A stretch of DNA of 51,930 nucleotides, taken from assembly GCA_013824865.1 (NCBI GenBank), contig PNON01000010.1:1-51930 (forward strand), given 5' to 3'. Under the pieces are notes generated by a model. That model saw only the letters and a program-made list of their open reading frames with translations, was not told the DNA's origin and ran no database searches. The translations under genes and the position numbers were made by a program. Below, piece after piece: positions 34,389 through 45,400 of the stretch. This stretch comes from Anaerolinea sp. GTDB lineage: Bacteria; Chloroflexota; Anaerolineae; Anaerolineales; Anaerolineaceae. Each line of letters begins with the position of its first letter. Positions within the stretch are counted from its first letter, which is position 1.

Positions 34389-34663
34389 ATTCAATAACCT
34401 GAATATATTTTACTCTATATTTGAAAAAATGGGGAACAAAAAGCACGCAAGCAAGCGGGACTTGAATAGCTAGAAAATTTGGAACTAACGGATATCCACA
34501 AGCTTTTCGATGAATGGTTGAAGAACTTGTTTCAGTTTTTCTTTTGTCCTTGCACTTTCATTGTCACCTGCCCATATCCTACTGCATTACCTGCGGAGGT
34601 GCCACAACCAGAACTCAATGCACAAATGCCTGGTTTGGTGGTAAAATTTGTCCGCTGATGCAC

Positions 34664-34734
34664 TGGGGGCTCGTCCAATGGTAGGACTGCAGACTCTGGA
34701 TCTGTCAATAGAGGTTCGAATCCTTTGCCCTCAG
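34664..34734 (+). tRNA. tRNA-Gln (anticodon CTG)
   Basis: Acceptor TGGGGGC/GCCCTCA (one G-U pair), D arm GTCC/GGAC with loop AATGGTA, anticodon arm GCAGA/TCTGT with loop CTCTGGA (anticodon CTG) and a T arm with GGTTCGAATCC are all present. The CCA end is not encoded. It lies 70 bases upstream of glnS on the same strand, with a terminator between. Confidence 0.95.
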
Positions 34735-34745
34735 CCTGTCGAAGT

Positions 34746-34780
34746 AGCGCCCTGACCAGCATATCAGGGCGCTGTTTCTT
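34746..34780 (+). terminator. Terminator between tRNA-Gln and glnS
   Basis: A perfect 10-bp stem AGCGCCCTGA/TCAGGGCGCT with an 8-base loop is followed by GTTTCTT, 12 bases past the tRNA. It could end the tRNA transcript or attenuate read-through into glnS. Confidence 0.75.
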
Positions 34781-34803
34781 ACACAAATATCAGGAGACTC
34801 ACC

Positions 34804-36495
34804 ATGACAACTGACCTTCATTCCACTGAAAGCAGTAACTTTATCCGCGAAGCCATAGAAGAGGACCTGCGAACCGGGCGGTTTGCCTATGTGCAAACCC
34901 GCTTCCCCCCGGAACCGAATGGGTATCTGCACATTGGGCACGCCAAGGCGCTGTGCATTGACTTTGGCATGGCGGAAGCCTTTGGCGGGGTATGCAACCT
35001 GCGGTACGATGATACCAATCCCGTGAAGGAAGATGTGGAATTCGTGGATGCCATCCAGGAAGACATCCAATGGCTGGGCTACAAATGGGGCAAACAGGGA
35101 CCTTTGTATGCATCCGATTACTTCGAGCAGCTATACCATATGGCTCTGCAACTCATCTTGAAGGGCAAGGCTTATGTGGATGATCTTACTGCGGATGAGA
35201 TCCGAGAGTACCGTGGCACTCTTACCGAGCCTGGCAGGGAAAGCCCGTTCCGCAATCGCTCTGTAGAAGAAAACATGGACCTGTTCAAACGTATGCGTGC
35301 AGGGGAATTTGACGAAGGATCACGGGTTCTGCGCGCCAGGATCGATATGGCCTCCAGCAATATCAACATGCGCGATCCAACCATGTACCGCATCATCAAA
35401 GCCACGCATCACCGCACCGGCGCAGAATGGCCAATCTATCCCATGTACGATTTTGCACACGGCCAATCGGATTCGGTGGAAGGGGTCACACATTCGCTCT
35501 GCGATCTGGCCTATGAGGACCACCGGCCACTTTACGAATGGTTTCTCGAGGAACTGGGCTTGTTCAAAACCCGGCAGATCGAATTTGCCCGCCTGAACAT
35601 GACTTACACCATCCTTAGCAAGCGTTTTCTGAAACAGCTGGTGGATGGCGGGCATGTGCGTGGCTGGGATGATCCACGCATGCCTACCCTGTGTGGAATG
35701 CGTCGTCGCGGGTATCCAGCCAAAGCTGTTCGCCGCTTCATTGATACCATCGGAGTAGCCAAGAAGGAAAACCTGATCGAGATCGAGCTGCTCGAACATC
35801 TGGTTCGGGATGAATTGAATCAAAGCGCTGATAGGGTGATGGGTGTCATCAACCCGGTCAAAGTGACCATTACCAACTATCCTGAAGGTCAGGTGGAGGA
35901 GATGGAAGCCATCAATAATCCCGAGGATGCATCTGCCGGGACACGTAAGGTGCCATTCTCGCGTGAGATCTATATTGACGTAGATGATTTTCGGGAGGAA
36001 CCACCTCCCAAATATTTCCGATTGGCGCCTGGGAAAGAGGTTCGCCTGCGTTATGGCTATATCATCAAGTGTGTGGATTACATGAAAGACCCGCAAAGCG
36101 GAGAGGTGATGGAGATCCACTGCAGCTACGACCCCGAGACTCGGGGTGGATATGCGCCGGATGGCCGCAAAGTACAGGGCACCATTCACTGGGTGTCAGC
36201 CGCGCATGCTATCGACGCTGAAGTGCGGATGTATGACCGCCTGTTCACGGAGATCAACCCGAACAAAGTGGAGGAAGGCACCACCTTCAAGGATTATCTG
36301 AATCCAGATGCATTGAAGGTCCTCAAAGACTGCAAGCTGGAACCCAGCCTGGCAGATGCTCAAGTAGGCGATAAATTCCAGTTTGAACGCAAAGGCTTTT
36401 ATTGTATGGATGTAGATTCAAAGCCTGGACATCCAGTCTTTAATCAGACTGTATCACTGCGTGATAGCTGGGCGAAGATAGAACAGAAGAAATAA
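34804..36495 (+). CDS. glnS: Glutamine--tRNA ligase
   Basis: GlnRS attaches glutamine to tRNA-Gln. The 563-residue protein has the class I signature [15 protein letters not shown] near residue 37 (HIGH) and the second signature [10 protein letters not shown] (a KMSKS variant) near residue 263, plus a C-terminal anticodon-binding beta-barrel pair. The start follows CAGGAG. The presence of GlnRS does not exclude GatCAB, which would be encoded elsewhere. Location directly after tRNA-Gln links the enzyme with its substrate. Confidence 0.96.
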   Translation: MTTDLHSTESSNFIREAIEEDLRTGRFAYVQTRFPPEPNGYLHIGHAKALCIDFGMAEAFGGVCNLRYDDTNPVKEDVEFVDAIQEDIQWLGYKWGKQGPLYASDYFEQLYHMALQLILKGKAYVDDLTADEIREYRGTLTEPGRESPFRNRSVEENMDLFKRMRAGEFDEGSRVLRARIDMASSNINMRDPTMYRIIKATHHRTGAEWPIYPMYDFAHGQSDSVEGVTHSLCDLAYEDHRPLYEWFLEELGLFKTRQIEFARLNMTYTILSKRFLKQLVDGGHVRGWDDPRMPTLCGMRRRGYPAKAVRRFIDTIGVAKKENLIEIELLEHLVRDELNQSADRVMGVINPVKVTITNYPEGQVEEMEAINNPEDASAGTRKVPFSREIYIDVDDFREEPPPKYFRLAPGKEVRLRYGYIIKCVDYMKDPQSGEVMEIHCSYDPETRGGYAPDGRKVQGTIHWVSAAHAIDAEVRMYDRLFTEINPNKVEEGTTFKDYLNPDALKVLKDCKLEPSLADAQVGDKFQFERKGFYCMDVDSKPGHPVFNQTVSLRDSWAKIEQKK

Positions 36496-36511
36496 ATAGA
36501 TACAACAGATA

Positions 36512-36538
36512 AAAAAGGGCTTCTTGGGAGCCCTTTTT
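36512..36538 (+). terminator. Intrinsic terminator after glnS
   Basis: AAAAAGGGCT and AGCCCTTTTT pair around a short loop, directly after the glnS stop codon; the A-run also allows it to serve the convergent epimerase gene. Confidence 0.85.
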
Positions 36539-36567
36539 CGTTTCATTCGAAATATACAAAAAACATC

Positions 36568-37560
36568 TTAGGCTTGTGGGTAAGCCTTCTTTTGTGCTGA
36601 GATGATCCTGTCACAAAGATCATTGAACCTGGCATCTACGACTTGCTGGTTGGGATTGGCACGATACCAGGCGAGGATCTCTTCCGCGCCACGCGAAAAG
36701 GGGATGGAGGCGTGGTAACCTGGGACTAACTGCTTGATCTTGCTGTTGTCAAAGACAGCGCTGTGGGCTTTATCTCCAAGCATGCTGGCGCCCCATTCCG
36801 GATCATAACGGTTGATGACATCCGAAGGCACATGCACGATCCTGGCTTTTACGCCGGCTGCTTCAGCAAGGATGTGGTGGATTTTGTCCCAGGTCAGCCA
36901 CTCGTCTGAGGTGATGTGTACTGCTTCACCAATGGCGCGGGAATTACCCAGCAGACCATTGAATCCCAAAGCAAAATCCGCGTGATGGGTAAGTGTCCAT
37001 AGTGAAGTGCCATCTCCGTGGACGATTATCTCTTCGCCGCGCTGCATGCGGTCGATCACTGTCCAGCCGCCATGAATGGGTATGTAAGCCGGGTCATAGG
37101 TGTGAGAAGGCCGAACAATGGTGATGGGGTATTTTTCCGCGCGGAAAGCCTCCACGAGCAGGTTTTCACAGGCGATCTTATCACGTGAATACTGCCAGAA
37201 TGGATTATCCAGAAGTGTGGATTCGGAAACGGGCAGGCGGGAGGGTGGTTTCTGGTATGCTGAAGCAGAGCTGATGAAGACATACTGATTAGTGCGGCCG
37301 TGGAACAGATCCAAATCGATCTGCACTTGAGCGGGGGTATATGCCACCCAATCCACCACGGCGTCAAAGTGTAATCCGTGGATGGCCTGAGTTACGCTAT
37401 CCGGCTGGCGGATATCGCCTTTGAGGAGGTGCGCGCCTATGGCTGGAGGCCGAATGGATTGACTGCGGTTAAGCAGGTAAAGTTCAATGCCCTGCTCAAC
37501 TGCCAGCTTACTGCATGCTGAACTGATGATCCCGGTTCCGCCGATAAAAAGTAATTTCAT
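36568..37560 (-). CDS. NAD-dependent epimerase/dehydratase (extended SDR)
   Basis: This 330-residue Rossmann-fold protein starts MKLLFIGGTGIISSACS, with the GxxGxxS nucleotide loop. The catalytic YSRDK motif (YxxxK) lies near residue 148. ATG 37560 is chosen because GGAAAGGA precedes it; longer readings are in a weak context. Extended SDRs of this type act on nucleotide sugars or sugar lactones; the substrate is unknown. It is transcribed away from the LacI locus. Confidence 0.88.
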   Translation of the reverse strand: MKLLFIGGTGIISSACSKLAVEQGIELYLLNRSQSIRPPAIGAHLLKGDIRQPDSVTQAIHGLHFDAVVDWVAYTPAQVQIDLDLFHGRTNQYVFISSASAYQKPPSRLPVSESTLLDNPFWQYSRDKIACENLLVEAFRAEKYPITIVRPSHTYDPAYIPIHGGWTVIDRMQRGEEIIVHGDGTSLWTLTHHADFALGFNGLLGNSRAIGEAVHITSDEWLTWDKIHHILAEAAGVKARIVHVPSDVINRYDPEWGASMLGDKAHSAVFDNSKIKQLVPGYHASIPFSRGAEEILAWYRANPNQQVVDARFNDLCDRIISAQKKAYPQA

Positions 37561-37925
37561 GCGATATCCTTTCCGCGAAAAATTTGCAGTTGAATTTGTC
37601 AAACGCCTGTCAGATTATCCATTACCTGAAATAACTGGAAAACCAATGCCATATCGGACATCTGGACTTCAATTTTGCATCCATCCAGCCGGTTCACCAT
37701 AGACAGGTAAGATACCATTTCTGCAACTTTTGTGTTCCTTACTGTGATTATTATAGTGGCAATCTTACCAATCTGGTGAAAATTTTATTGGACCCGTGAA
37801 ACCATTCCCTCGGAAACTCGCACCCTTCTGATTGCTCATAATAAAAAATAGATACTTGCCAGCTGAAGTTTTTCGAAGGCACTTTTGAAAGGTATTATGG
37901 AACGACATTTCACCGCGGCAATATA

Positions 37926-37954
37926 TTGTATTCTGACCAGATACATACTATAAT
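37926..37954 (+). promoter_or_regulatory. Promoter of the lacI-type gene
   Basis: TTGTAT (37926-37931) and a perfect TATAAT (37949-37954) are separated by 17 bases. The rest of the roughly 440-base gap between the epimerase and this gene shows nothing else distinct. Confidence 0.7.
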
Positions 37955-37967
37955 GTAAGCACTTACA
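37954..37967. promoter_or_regulatory. Probable LacI-type operator
   Basis: TGTAAGCACTTACA is a near-perfect palindrome (TGTAAG-2-CTTACA) that begins on the last base of the -10 box and covers the expected start of transcription. Binding there would block the promoter, consistent with autoregulation by the adjacent LacI protein. Confidence 0.65.
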
Positions 37968-37998
37968 AGAAAGCAGTTACATTCATAAAGCAGAATTG

Positions 37999-38985
37999 AT
38001 GAAAAATTCGCCGACAATTTATGATGTAGCCAGGGAAGCGGGCGTAAGTATTGCGACCGTCTCTCGAGTATTAAATAACCCCCACACAGTAAACTCCGCC
38101 ACACTCACCCATGTCGTCAGTGTTATCGACAAGCTGGCTTATGTTTCGATGGCTCAATCACAGGCAAAATTAGCCAAGTCCGCTCGTCGTATAGGAGTAT
38201 TGATCCCCTTTTTTACAGAACCTTCTTTCACCCAGAGGTTGCGCGGTATAGCTGGCGTTCTCAACCAAAATAACTATGAACTGGTTATCTTCCCTGTTGA
38301 TTCGAAAGATAGAGAGCAAAGTTACCTGCAAACACTACCCCTCCGTCGATCAGTGGATGGGTTAATTATTGTCTCGCAGGCTTTTGATGATGAAATTGCC
38401 AGACGGTTGCTGGGCAATAAAATGGAAGTTGTGGTTATTGAATTTTACGATCCCCGCTTCAGTACATTGGAAATAGATGATGTTAATGGTGGCTCATTGG
38501 CAACCCGCTTCCTGGTGAATAAGGGCTACCGCCGCATTGCGTTCATTGGCGGCCGGGCGAACCCCACCTTTGGCCTGGATCCAATCATGAAACGGCTGAG
38601 AGGCTATCGAAATACTTTGCAAGCGACCGGGTTGCCAATTCGCGAAGAGCTGATCTATGAATATGCGCTGGAGCCTGGAGCTGTCCTCAGGCAGTTGGCT
38701 GCTGGTGGGTTTCCTCTGGCCATCTTTGCTGCGACCGATCTTCAAGCGATCGCAATAATAAAAGAAGCTCGCTCCATGGGTCTTCGTATTCCACAGGATA
38801 TCGCTATCATCGGTTTTGATGATATTGATATGGCACATTATTTTGGATTGACCACAGTGCATCAGCCATTGGATGAATCTGGCAGAATAGCCGCCAGCTT
38901 GCTCGTCTCTCGTATATCTGACCCATCACAAACGATCCAACATATTGAATTACCATTAACCATAGTTGAAAGAGAGACTGTATAA
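37999..38985 (+). CDS. LacI-family transcriptional regulator
   Basis: This 328-residue protein has the LacI helix-turn-helix at its N-terminus (TIYDVAREAGVSIATVSRVLNN) and a periplasmic-binding-protein-like sensor domain (about 60-328, with IGVLIPFF and IIGFDDIDMA). It probably represses the sugar-uptake locus that follows and responds to an alpha-glucoside. ATG 37999 is used; no strong ribosome site is visible. Only about 95 bases separate it from the binding-protein gene, so it may be co-transcribed with the transporter. Confidence 0.92.
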   Translation: MKNSPTIYDVAREAGVSIATVSRVLNNPHTVNSATLTHVVSVIDKLAYVSMAQSQAKLAKSARRIGVLIPFFTEPSFTQRLRGIAGVLNQNNYELVIFPVDSKDREQSYLQTLPLRRSVDGLIIVSQAFDDEIARRLLGNKMEVVVIEFYDPRFSTLEIDDVNGGSLATRFLVNKGYRRIAFIGGRANPTFGLDPIMKRLRGYRNTLQATGLPIREELIYEYALEPGAVLRQLAAGGFPLAIFAATDLQAIAIIKEARSMGLRIPQDIAIIGFDDIDMAHYFGLTTVHQPLDESGRIAASLLVSRISDPSQTIQHIELPLTIVERETV

Positions 38986-39079
38986 TAATAAATACATAAC
39001 GATAGGAGGTGATTGCAGAAAAATTAGTTGTGGCTGTTATATATATTCGGTTTGTTAAAAACATATTCTGGAGGAAGAA

Positions 39080-40402
39080 ATGAAATCGTTGTGGAAAATA
39101 ACTGCATTAATCGTATTGGCGACCATGCTATTGGCCGCCTGTGCTCCTGCTGCTCCTGTCGCTGAAGCGCCCGCTGCTGAAGCTCCTGCCGCTGAAGCTC
39201 CGGTTGCAGAAGCACCTGTAGTCGAAGCTCCTGCTGAGCCCGTCGCACCAGCTGAAGTCAAGCTAACCGTGTGGACCAAGGAAGCCGAAGAAGGTGGCGG
39301 TTTGCCATATGTTCAGGCTCTTGCTGACGCATTCTCTGCTGCCAACCCTGGCGTAACCTTTGAAGTCATCAACAAGGATGTCGAAACCTTGCGCGAAGAC
39401 TTCCAGACCGCCAGCCTGGCCGGCGCTGCCCCCGATCTGCTGTGGACCGTGAGCGATCACGTAGGTCCATTCCAGACCGCTGACTTGATCCAACCTGTTG
39501 ATGGTCTTGTAGACACCAGCATGTATGTTGACTCCGCAGTCGAAGCTGTCAAACTGCCTGGTGTTGAAGGCACCTGGGGTGTACCAATCTCCAATGGTAA
39601 CCACCTGATGCTGCTCTTCAATAAGAGCCTCATTGCTGAAGCCCCAGCTGACACTGACGCCTTCGTTGCCGCCGCCAAAGCCGTCACTGCTGGTGATGTC
39701 TATGGTTTCGCCTACAATCAGACTGAACCCTTCTGGCTCGTTCCCTGGTTGGGTGGTTTCGGCGGCTCCGTCTTTGCTGAAGATGGTGTTACTCCCACCC
39801 TGAATACCCCGGAAATGGTTGCCACCCTTAAGTTCCTGCATGACATCAAGTTTGTGGATGCCATCACCCCCACTGAAAGCGATTACAATGGCGCTGATGC
39901 CCTCTTCAAAGAAGGCAAAGCTGCCATGATCGTCAATGGTGACTGGTCACTCTCTGGGTACAAAGAAGCCCTTGGTGATAAATTAGGGGTCGCAGCATTA
40001 CCCATGGTCAAAGCCACTGGCAAGTACCCTGCCCCTTACACCTCTGGTGTATTCTTCATGGTCCCCAAAGATCTGGCTGCCGATAAATTGGCCATGGTCA
40101 AATCCTTTATGGAATTTGCTACCAACGATACCAACCAACTGGATATGGTAGCCAAGCTGAACCGCCTGCCCGCACTGAAAACAGCGCTGGCCAGCGAGCT
40201 CATCACTGGTGATCCCATCCTAGCCGGCTCTGCTGCCCAGATGTCCTATGGAACCCCGATGCCAATCGTCCTTGAGATGCGCTGCAACTGGGATTCTATG
40301 AAACCCGAAATGATAGCTGTTTTAGCAGATCAGAAGACTGCAGAAGATGCAGCAGTTAAGATGCAAGAAGCTGCTGACGCCTGCATGCTAACTCTCGAGT
40401 AA
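39080..40402 (+). CDS. Sugar ABC transporter substrate-binding lipoprotein (maltose type)
   Basis: This 440-residue lipoprotein has signal peptide and lipobox LLAAC, then a linker made of repeated AEAP units (about residues 24-58), and a type I solute-binding domain (KLTVWTKEAEEGGG onward) typical of maltose/maltodextrin-binding proteins. Ligand identity is inferred from the GH57 enzyme and LacI neighbours. GGAGG precedes ATG 39080. The repeated Pro-Ala-Glu linker probably holds the binding domain away from the membrane. Confidence 0.9.
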   Translation: MKSLWKITALIVLATMLLAACAPAAPVAEAPAAEAPAAEAPVAEAPVVEAPAEPVAPAEVKLTVWTKEAEEGGGLPYVQALADAFSAANPGVTFEVINKDVETLREDFQTASLAGAAPDLLWTVSDHVGPFQTADLIQPVDGLVDTSMYVDSAVEAVKLPGVEGTWGVPISNGNHLMLLFNKSLIAEAPADTDAFVAAAKAVTAGDVYGFAYNQTEPFWLVPWLGGFGGSVFAEDGVTPTLNTPEMVATLKFLHDIKFVDAITPTESDYNGADALFKEGKAAMIVNGDWSLSGYKEALGDKLGVAALPMVKATGKYPAPYTSGVFFMVPKDLAADKLAMVKSFMEFATNDTNQLDMVAKLNRLPALKTALASELITGDPILAGSAAQMSYGTPMPIVLEMRCNWDSMKPEMIAVLADQKTAEDAAVKMQEAADACMLTLE

Positions 40403-40477
40403 GATCAACGAACAACTGGCCAGGATATGAAAATATCCTGGCTAGTCTCCATTTACTGTGAGTAAGGAGGAGAACCA

Positions 40478-41479
40478 ATGATAGATGGACCGACTGTCTT
40501 AAAAAGTTTACAAGAAGTGGGAATGACGGTTTTGGTGATCTTCATCGGAACTGCAATTCTGGAAACCATTTTATATCTGATTCTTGTCCGTGCTCTGCAT
40601 TATCGATTTGCGTTGCCATTCATGTTAATTGCCCCCGCGGTACTGGGACTGGTTGCACTTGTTGTCATTCCACTAGCGTGGGAATTGTGGATATCCATGA
40701 CAAACATGAGCTTGAAGCACTTCAAAGTACCTGAGTTCATAGGCTTAACGAACTATGTCAAGGTCTTTACTCAGCCAGTATTAAAAAGTGTAACATTTCT
40801 GCCATTATTTCTGAGAACAATTCTCTGGACTTTTGTAAACATCTCCTTCCATGTGTTAGGGGGACTTGGGTTGGCTCTATTGCTAAACCGGAAAATGCGC
40901 GGTCGAGCCATCTATCGCACCCTTCTAGTGTTGCCGTGGGCTGTCCCACAGGTTATCGCTGTGCTTGCCTGGCGGAATGAGTTTCATTATGAGTTTGGTT
41001 TCATCAACCTGATGCTCCGTGATCTGGGAATCGCACCAATTGCCTGGCTCACTACACCTGTACCCAACTTTATTGCCATGTGTATCACCAATATCTGGCT
41101 GGGTATCCCCTTCATGATGATCATCTTACTGGGGGGACTGCAAAGCATCAATGATGAATATTATGAAGCCGCCCAGATGGATGGCGCCAATGCTTGGCAG
41201 CAGTTCAAATCCATTACCATGCCATTAATCGCTCCAGTGATGACCCCCGCCATCATACTCGGCACAGTTTGGACATTTAATAACTTTAATATCCCTTTCT
41301 TTATTAATCAAAATGAGATTGAAAGCTCGGATATCCTGGTAACTGCATTATTCAGAGCAAGTTTCCAGTATAACCGCTATGGTTTCTCTGCTGCATTTGC
41401 ATTTGTCATCTTTATCCTGTTGCTCGTCTATACCATCTTCTATCTGAAACGATCCGGAACGTTGAAAGGAGCTGTGTAA
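40478..41479 (+). CDS. Sugar ABC transporter permease (MalF type)
   Basis: This 333-residue protein has an extra N-terminal transmembrane segment and then the six-segment MalF-type core. The EAA motif that docks the ATPase is EAAQMDGANAWQQFKSITMPLI. AAGGAGG precedes ATG 40478. It shares one base with the next permease gene. No ATPase gene is present; a shared MsiK/MalK-type ATPase encoded elsewhere is likely. Confidence 0.92.
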   Translation: MIDGPTVLKSLQEVGMTVLVIFIGTAILETILYLILVRALHYRFALPFMLIAPAVLGLVALVVIPLAWELWISMTNMSLKHFKVPEFIGLTNYVKVFTQPVLKSVTFLPLFLRTILWTFVNISFHVLGGLGLALLLNRKMRGRAIYRTLLVLPWAVPQVIAVLAWRNEFHYEFGFINLMLRDLGIAPIAWLTTPVPNFIAMCITNIWLGIPFMMIILLGGLQSINDEYYEAAQMDGANAWQQFKSITMPLIAPVMTPAIILGTVWTFNNFNIPFFINQNEIESSDILVTALFRASFQYNRYGFSAAFAFVIFILLLVYTIFYLKRSGTLKGAV

Positions 41480-42384
41480 TGGCTGCACTTAATCAACCTA
41501 CCAAAGTTGAAAAAACTCCAAAGAAAAAAACCATCTTCCAGGGAAGTGCCAGGGAAGATTCACCTTTCAAGCGGTTCTGGATACATGTGGGTCTGATCAT
41601 AGCCTGCATATTCACAGTCTACCCCATTCTACGGATCCTCAGCGTGGCACTGCGACCTGGTGACAGGCTTCTCTCGACTAATCTTGCACTTATCCCACCA
41701 GATGCCACGCTGGAGGCATTCAGGATTGTGCTTTTTGACAAGCCTTTTTTACAGTGGATATGGAACAGCCTCGCCATTACGATGTCTACTGCCCTCATTG
41801 GCGTGATTCTGGCAGCCACATCTGCCTACGCATTCTCCAGGTGGAAGTTTCCCGGCCGCTCCCTGGGTTTGATCTTCCTTCTCGGCACTCAAATGATCCC
41901 TGCTGCCATGCTCATGATCCCCATATACATACTGGCCATCAAGCTGGGATTGGTTGGCACATTCCGAGGGTTGGTTATCGCATATTGTGTAACGTCTGTT
42001 CCATTCAGTATCTGGATCTTAAAAGGTTACTATGACACGATACCCATTGACCTGGAGGAAGCGGCACGCATCGATGGTTGTAGCCAGCTGCAAGCCTTCT
42101 GGCGTATCCTGCTGCCACTTTCCACCCCATCGCTAGCGATCGTATTCCTCTTCAATTTTACATTTGCATGGAATGACTACCTGCTTGCCAGGGTGATGTT
42201 GGGGTCACAGGAGCAATTGCTGGTATGGCCTCTAGGCTTACAACGGATGGTAGGTCAGTTCCAAACCCAATGGGGCCAGTTCTCGGCAGCATCCATCCTG
42301 GTGGCTATCCCTGTCATGGCGTTATTCCTGTATTCAGCTAAATGGCTGATCTCCGGTTTGACACTTGGCAGTGTCAAAGGTTAG
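41479..42384 (+). CDS. Sugar ABC transporter permease (MalG type)
   Basis: This 301-residue protein with six transmembrane segments has the EAA motif EAARIDGCSQLQAFWRILLPL. It pairs with the MalF-type subunit; the start ATG overlaps the previous stop by one base (TAATG). Its N-terminal cytoplasmic tail of about 35 residues is Lys-rich. Confidence 0.93.
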   Translation: MAALNQPTKVEKTPKKKTIFQGSAREDSPFKRFWIHVGLIIACIFTVYPILRILSVALRPGDRLLSTNLALIPPDATLEAFRIVLFDKPFLQWIWNSLAITMSTALIGVILAATSAYAFSRWKFPGRSLGLIFLLGTQMIPAAMLMIPIYILAIKLGLVGTFRGLVIAYCVTSVPFSIWILKGYYDTIPIDLEEAARIDGCSQLQAFWRILLPLSTPSLAIVFLFNFTFAWNDYLLARVMLGSQEQLLVWPLGLQRMVGQFQTQWGQFSAASILVAIPVMALFLYSAKWLISGLTLGSVKG

Positions 42385-42405
42385 AACCCTATCTATAGAA
42401 TATTT

Positions 42406-42432
42406 AAAACCCCGTACAAACGGGGTTTTGCT
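42406..42432 (+). terminator. Intrinsic terminator between the permease and GH57 genes
   Basis: AAAACCCCG/CGGGGTTTT form a 9-bp stem around TACAAA, 22 bases after the malG-type stop codon. It is 24 bases before the GH57 start, so GH57 is expressed by read-through or its own promoter. Confidence 0.8.
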
Positions 42433-42452
42433 ATGTCAAAATAGGAGGAATA

Positions 42453-45400
42453 ATGATGAAGCATCATTTCGTCAGCAATATCATAATTATGCTGGCATTG
42501 CTGCTGTCTGCCTGCACCCCGTCAATACCTATATCGCAATCTGAAGTTAACATTGAAACACCTGCTACGAATAGCCAGGTACCTGCACGGGAAGTTGATG
42601 AGGAAGATGTCCTGTATCTTAACTTGACCTGGCACCAGCATCAACCTTTATATTACAAGGATGATATGGGTGTGTATACCCGCCCATGGGTACGTGTACA
42701 TGCCACCAAGGATTATTATGACATGGCAGCTACTGTGGAAAAGTACCCGAATGTGCATGTAACATTCAACCTGACCCCCGTCCTCATCCGCCAACTGGAT
42801 GATTTTACAATCAACAGCGCCAGAGATTACTACTGGGTTCTATCAGAAAAATCGGTGTCAGAACTCACCTTTGAGGAAAAGGATTTTATATTACGTCGTT
42901 TTTTTGATGCCAATTGGGATCATGTAATCAAACAACATCCTGGGTATGCAGCACTGCTCAACAAACGCGCTGGGATAACTGAAGAAAACATACAAGCAGC
43001 CCTTTCATCATTTACTGAACAGGATTTCCGTGACCTGCAGATCTGGTTTAACCTGGCTTGGATGGATCCTGACCTATTGAGCGTCGATCCACTATTAGCA
43101 CTGGTGGAAAAAGACCATGGGTTTGCTGAGGCTGATAAAGTAATACTTTTTAAGGAGGTCAAGCGGATTATGGCGGAAGTCATCCCGGTACATAGACGAA
43201 TGCTGGAATCCGGACAGATCGAAGTGATCACCACACCTTATGCTCATCCCATCCTGCCATTGATATATGATACAAACCTGGCAAAGATTGGCAACCCAGA
43301 TGCAGAAATGCCCGAGCGTTTCAGCTATGTTCAGGATGTAATGACGCACTTGGATCGCAGCGTTGAGGTATATCGGGATCATTTTGGCAAAGCACCCACA
43401 GGCATGTGGCCTGGCGAAGGTGCGGTGGCACAGGAGATTGTCCCCTTTGTTTCCAAAGCCGGATATCAATGGATGGCTTCTGGTGAACAGGTGCTAGCCA
43501 ACTCCTTGGGTATTGGCGCATTCACCCGCGATAGCAATGACACTGTACTCGAAGCGGACGCGCTCTATCGTCCATATGTTGTCTCAGGACCGGCGGATGG
43601 TCCGGTTCAGGGAGAACCCGTGGTAATGGTCTTTCGAGACCTGCTCATTTCGGATAAGCTGGGCTTTACCTATTCAGGCACGCCGGGTGAGGAAGCTGCT
43701 GCCAATTTTATGGAGCGGATGGAAAATATCCGTGCTGAACTGAAGAAAGAAGGAGCAACCGGTCCCCACCTGGTCAGTATTATCCTGGATGGGGAGAATG
43801 CATGGGAGTATTATGACAATGATGGCAAGGAATTTCTGAATGCGCTTTATCGTAAGCTAAACGAAAGCAAAACAGTAAAAACCATCACCGTCACAGAATA
43901 CATGCAAAAATTCCCGGAACAGAACACACTGGATACGCTCTTCCCAGGAGCCTGGTTCAGTGCCAATTATGACACCTGGATTGGCGAGCATGAAGAGACC
44001 CTGGGTTGGGAATATCTGCGCCGGGTGCGTAAAGACCTGGCTCAGTATGACTTCTATAAAAAGAAAACAACCTCCTCCCCAGAAGCTCTTGCAGAGGCCC
44101 TCGATTATATGTACCTGGCAGAAGGTTCAGATTGGTTCTGGTGGTATGGCGCGGATCAAGATTCCGGTAACGATGCCTATTTTGACCAGGGATTCAGGGC
44201 TTTGCTTGCCAAAGTATATGAAGCTTTGGGTGAACCGGTGCCAGAATTTGTGAAAGTCCCCATTATCCCAGCCAAAGATACTGCTGCCAGTACACCGTTC
44301 AAAGGCGTATTCACACCAGTTATTGATGGTACTCTTGCTGAAGGAGAATGGGACAATGCCAGCTCTTTCCTTGTACAGGGTGGATCACAAGCCCGTTCGG
44401 AGGATGTTACCTCAGCCATATACTTCGGTATGGATAAAACTAATGGTTATATCAGGGTGGATCTGAAAGACGATGTGACAGCACTTGCGGATGGCAAGTT
44501 GGGGATATATCTATCTTCTCCACGGTTGCAAGCCAGTTCGGGTGTGACCATAAATAGCGAAGGCAAAAGTGAACCAACTATTCTGGGCTTTGGCGCGGTA
44601 TTGCTTGTTGAGGTGGACCTGGCAACTGGAAAAACTGTCCATTGCACCCCCGCGGGTAACATTTGGAAGCCGACTGGCGAACTGGAAACAGTCAAATCAG
44701 CCGGGAATGTAACTGAAATATCTTTCCCACTATCGCTGTTGGGTGAAGTGGAGACTGGTGATGACATCCGTTTCCGCGTGGTTGCCAGCTCTGCACAACG
44801 TGACCTGCAGGTGGTTCCGGCAGACGGGCCGGGAAAAGTAGCTATGCCAGATATTTCCACCCTGACCACCATCCTGGAGATTGAGGATCCTGCCGGGGAC
44901 GATTACGGTCCTGGCAGTTACACATATCCAACTGATGGTGTGTTTGTGGATGCGGCTTTTGATATGACTTCACTTAAGATTGGATACGACAAGAAGAATG
45001 TTGTGTTCCAGATCGGAATTGCTGGGAAGATCAACAATCCCTGGAGCGGGGGGGCGGGTATATCACTTCAAACCATTGATGTGTATGTTGATCAGGATCC
45101 CGGAGCCGGTACGGGGGCCAGCCTGCTATTGCCTGGCAGGAATGCTGCTCTGAAAGAAGGATATGGTTGGGATGTGGCTGTTTGGGCGGAAAGCTGGACT
45201 CCGCAAGTGGTCAAGCCAGATATGGAAACAAAAGAACCCAAGCAGGTCTCTGCCAGCAGCTATAAGATCATCACAGACTCAGCAAACTCCACCATTACCT
45301 TGAGGGTTCCGCGTGGGCTGTTTGCCGATACCGATCCATCCACCTGGAGCTTTGCAGTGTTGATGCTCTCGCAGGATGGCTACCCGGCTAACGGCGTCTG

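Noticed and set aside
34532-34786. 84-residue minus-strand protein over tRNA-Gln
   Set aside because: It reads antisense through the tRNA and terminator and is a well-known type of false protein over tRNA genes.
35320-36189. 289-residue minus-strand frame within glnS
   Set aside because: It is antisense to clear GlnRS motifs and has no start context or recognisable domain.
39024-39279. Ala/Gly/Ser- and Gln-rich antisense frames over the lipoprotein linker
   Set aside because: They are shadows of the repetitive AEAP codons of the binding-protein linker.
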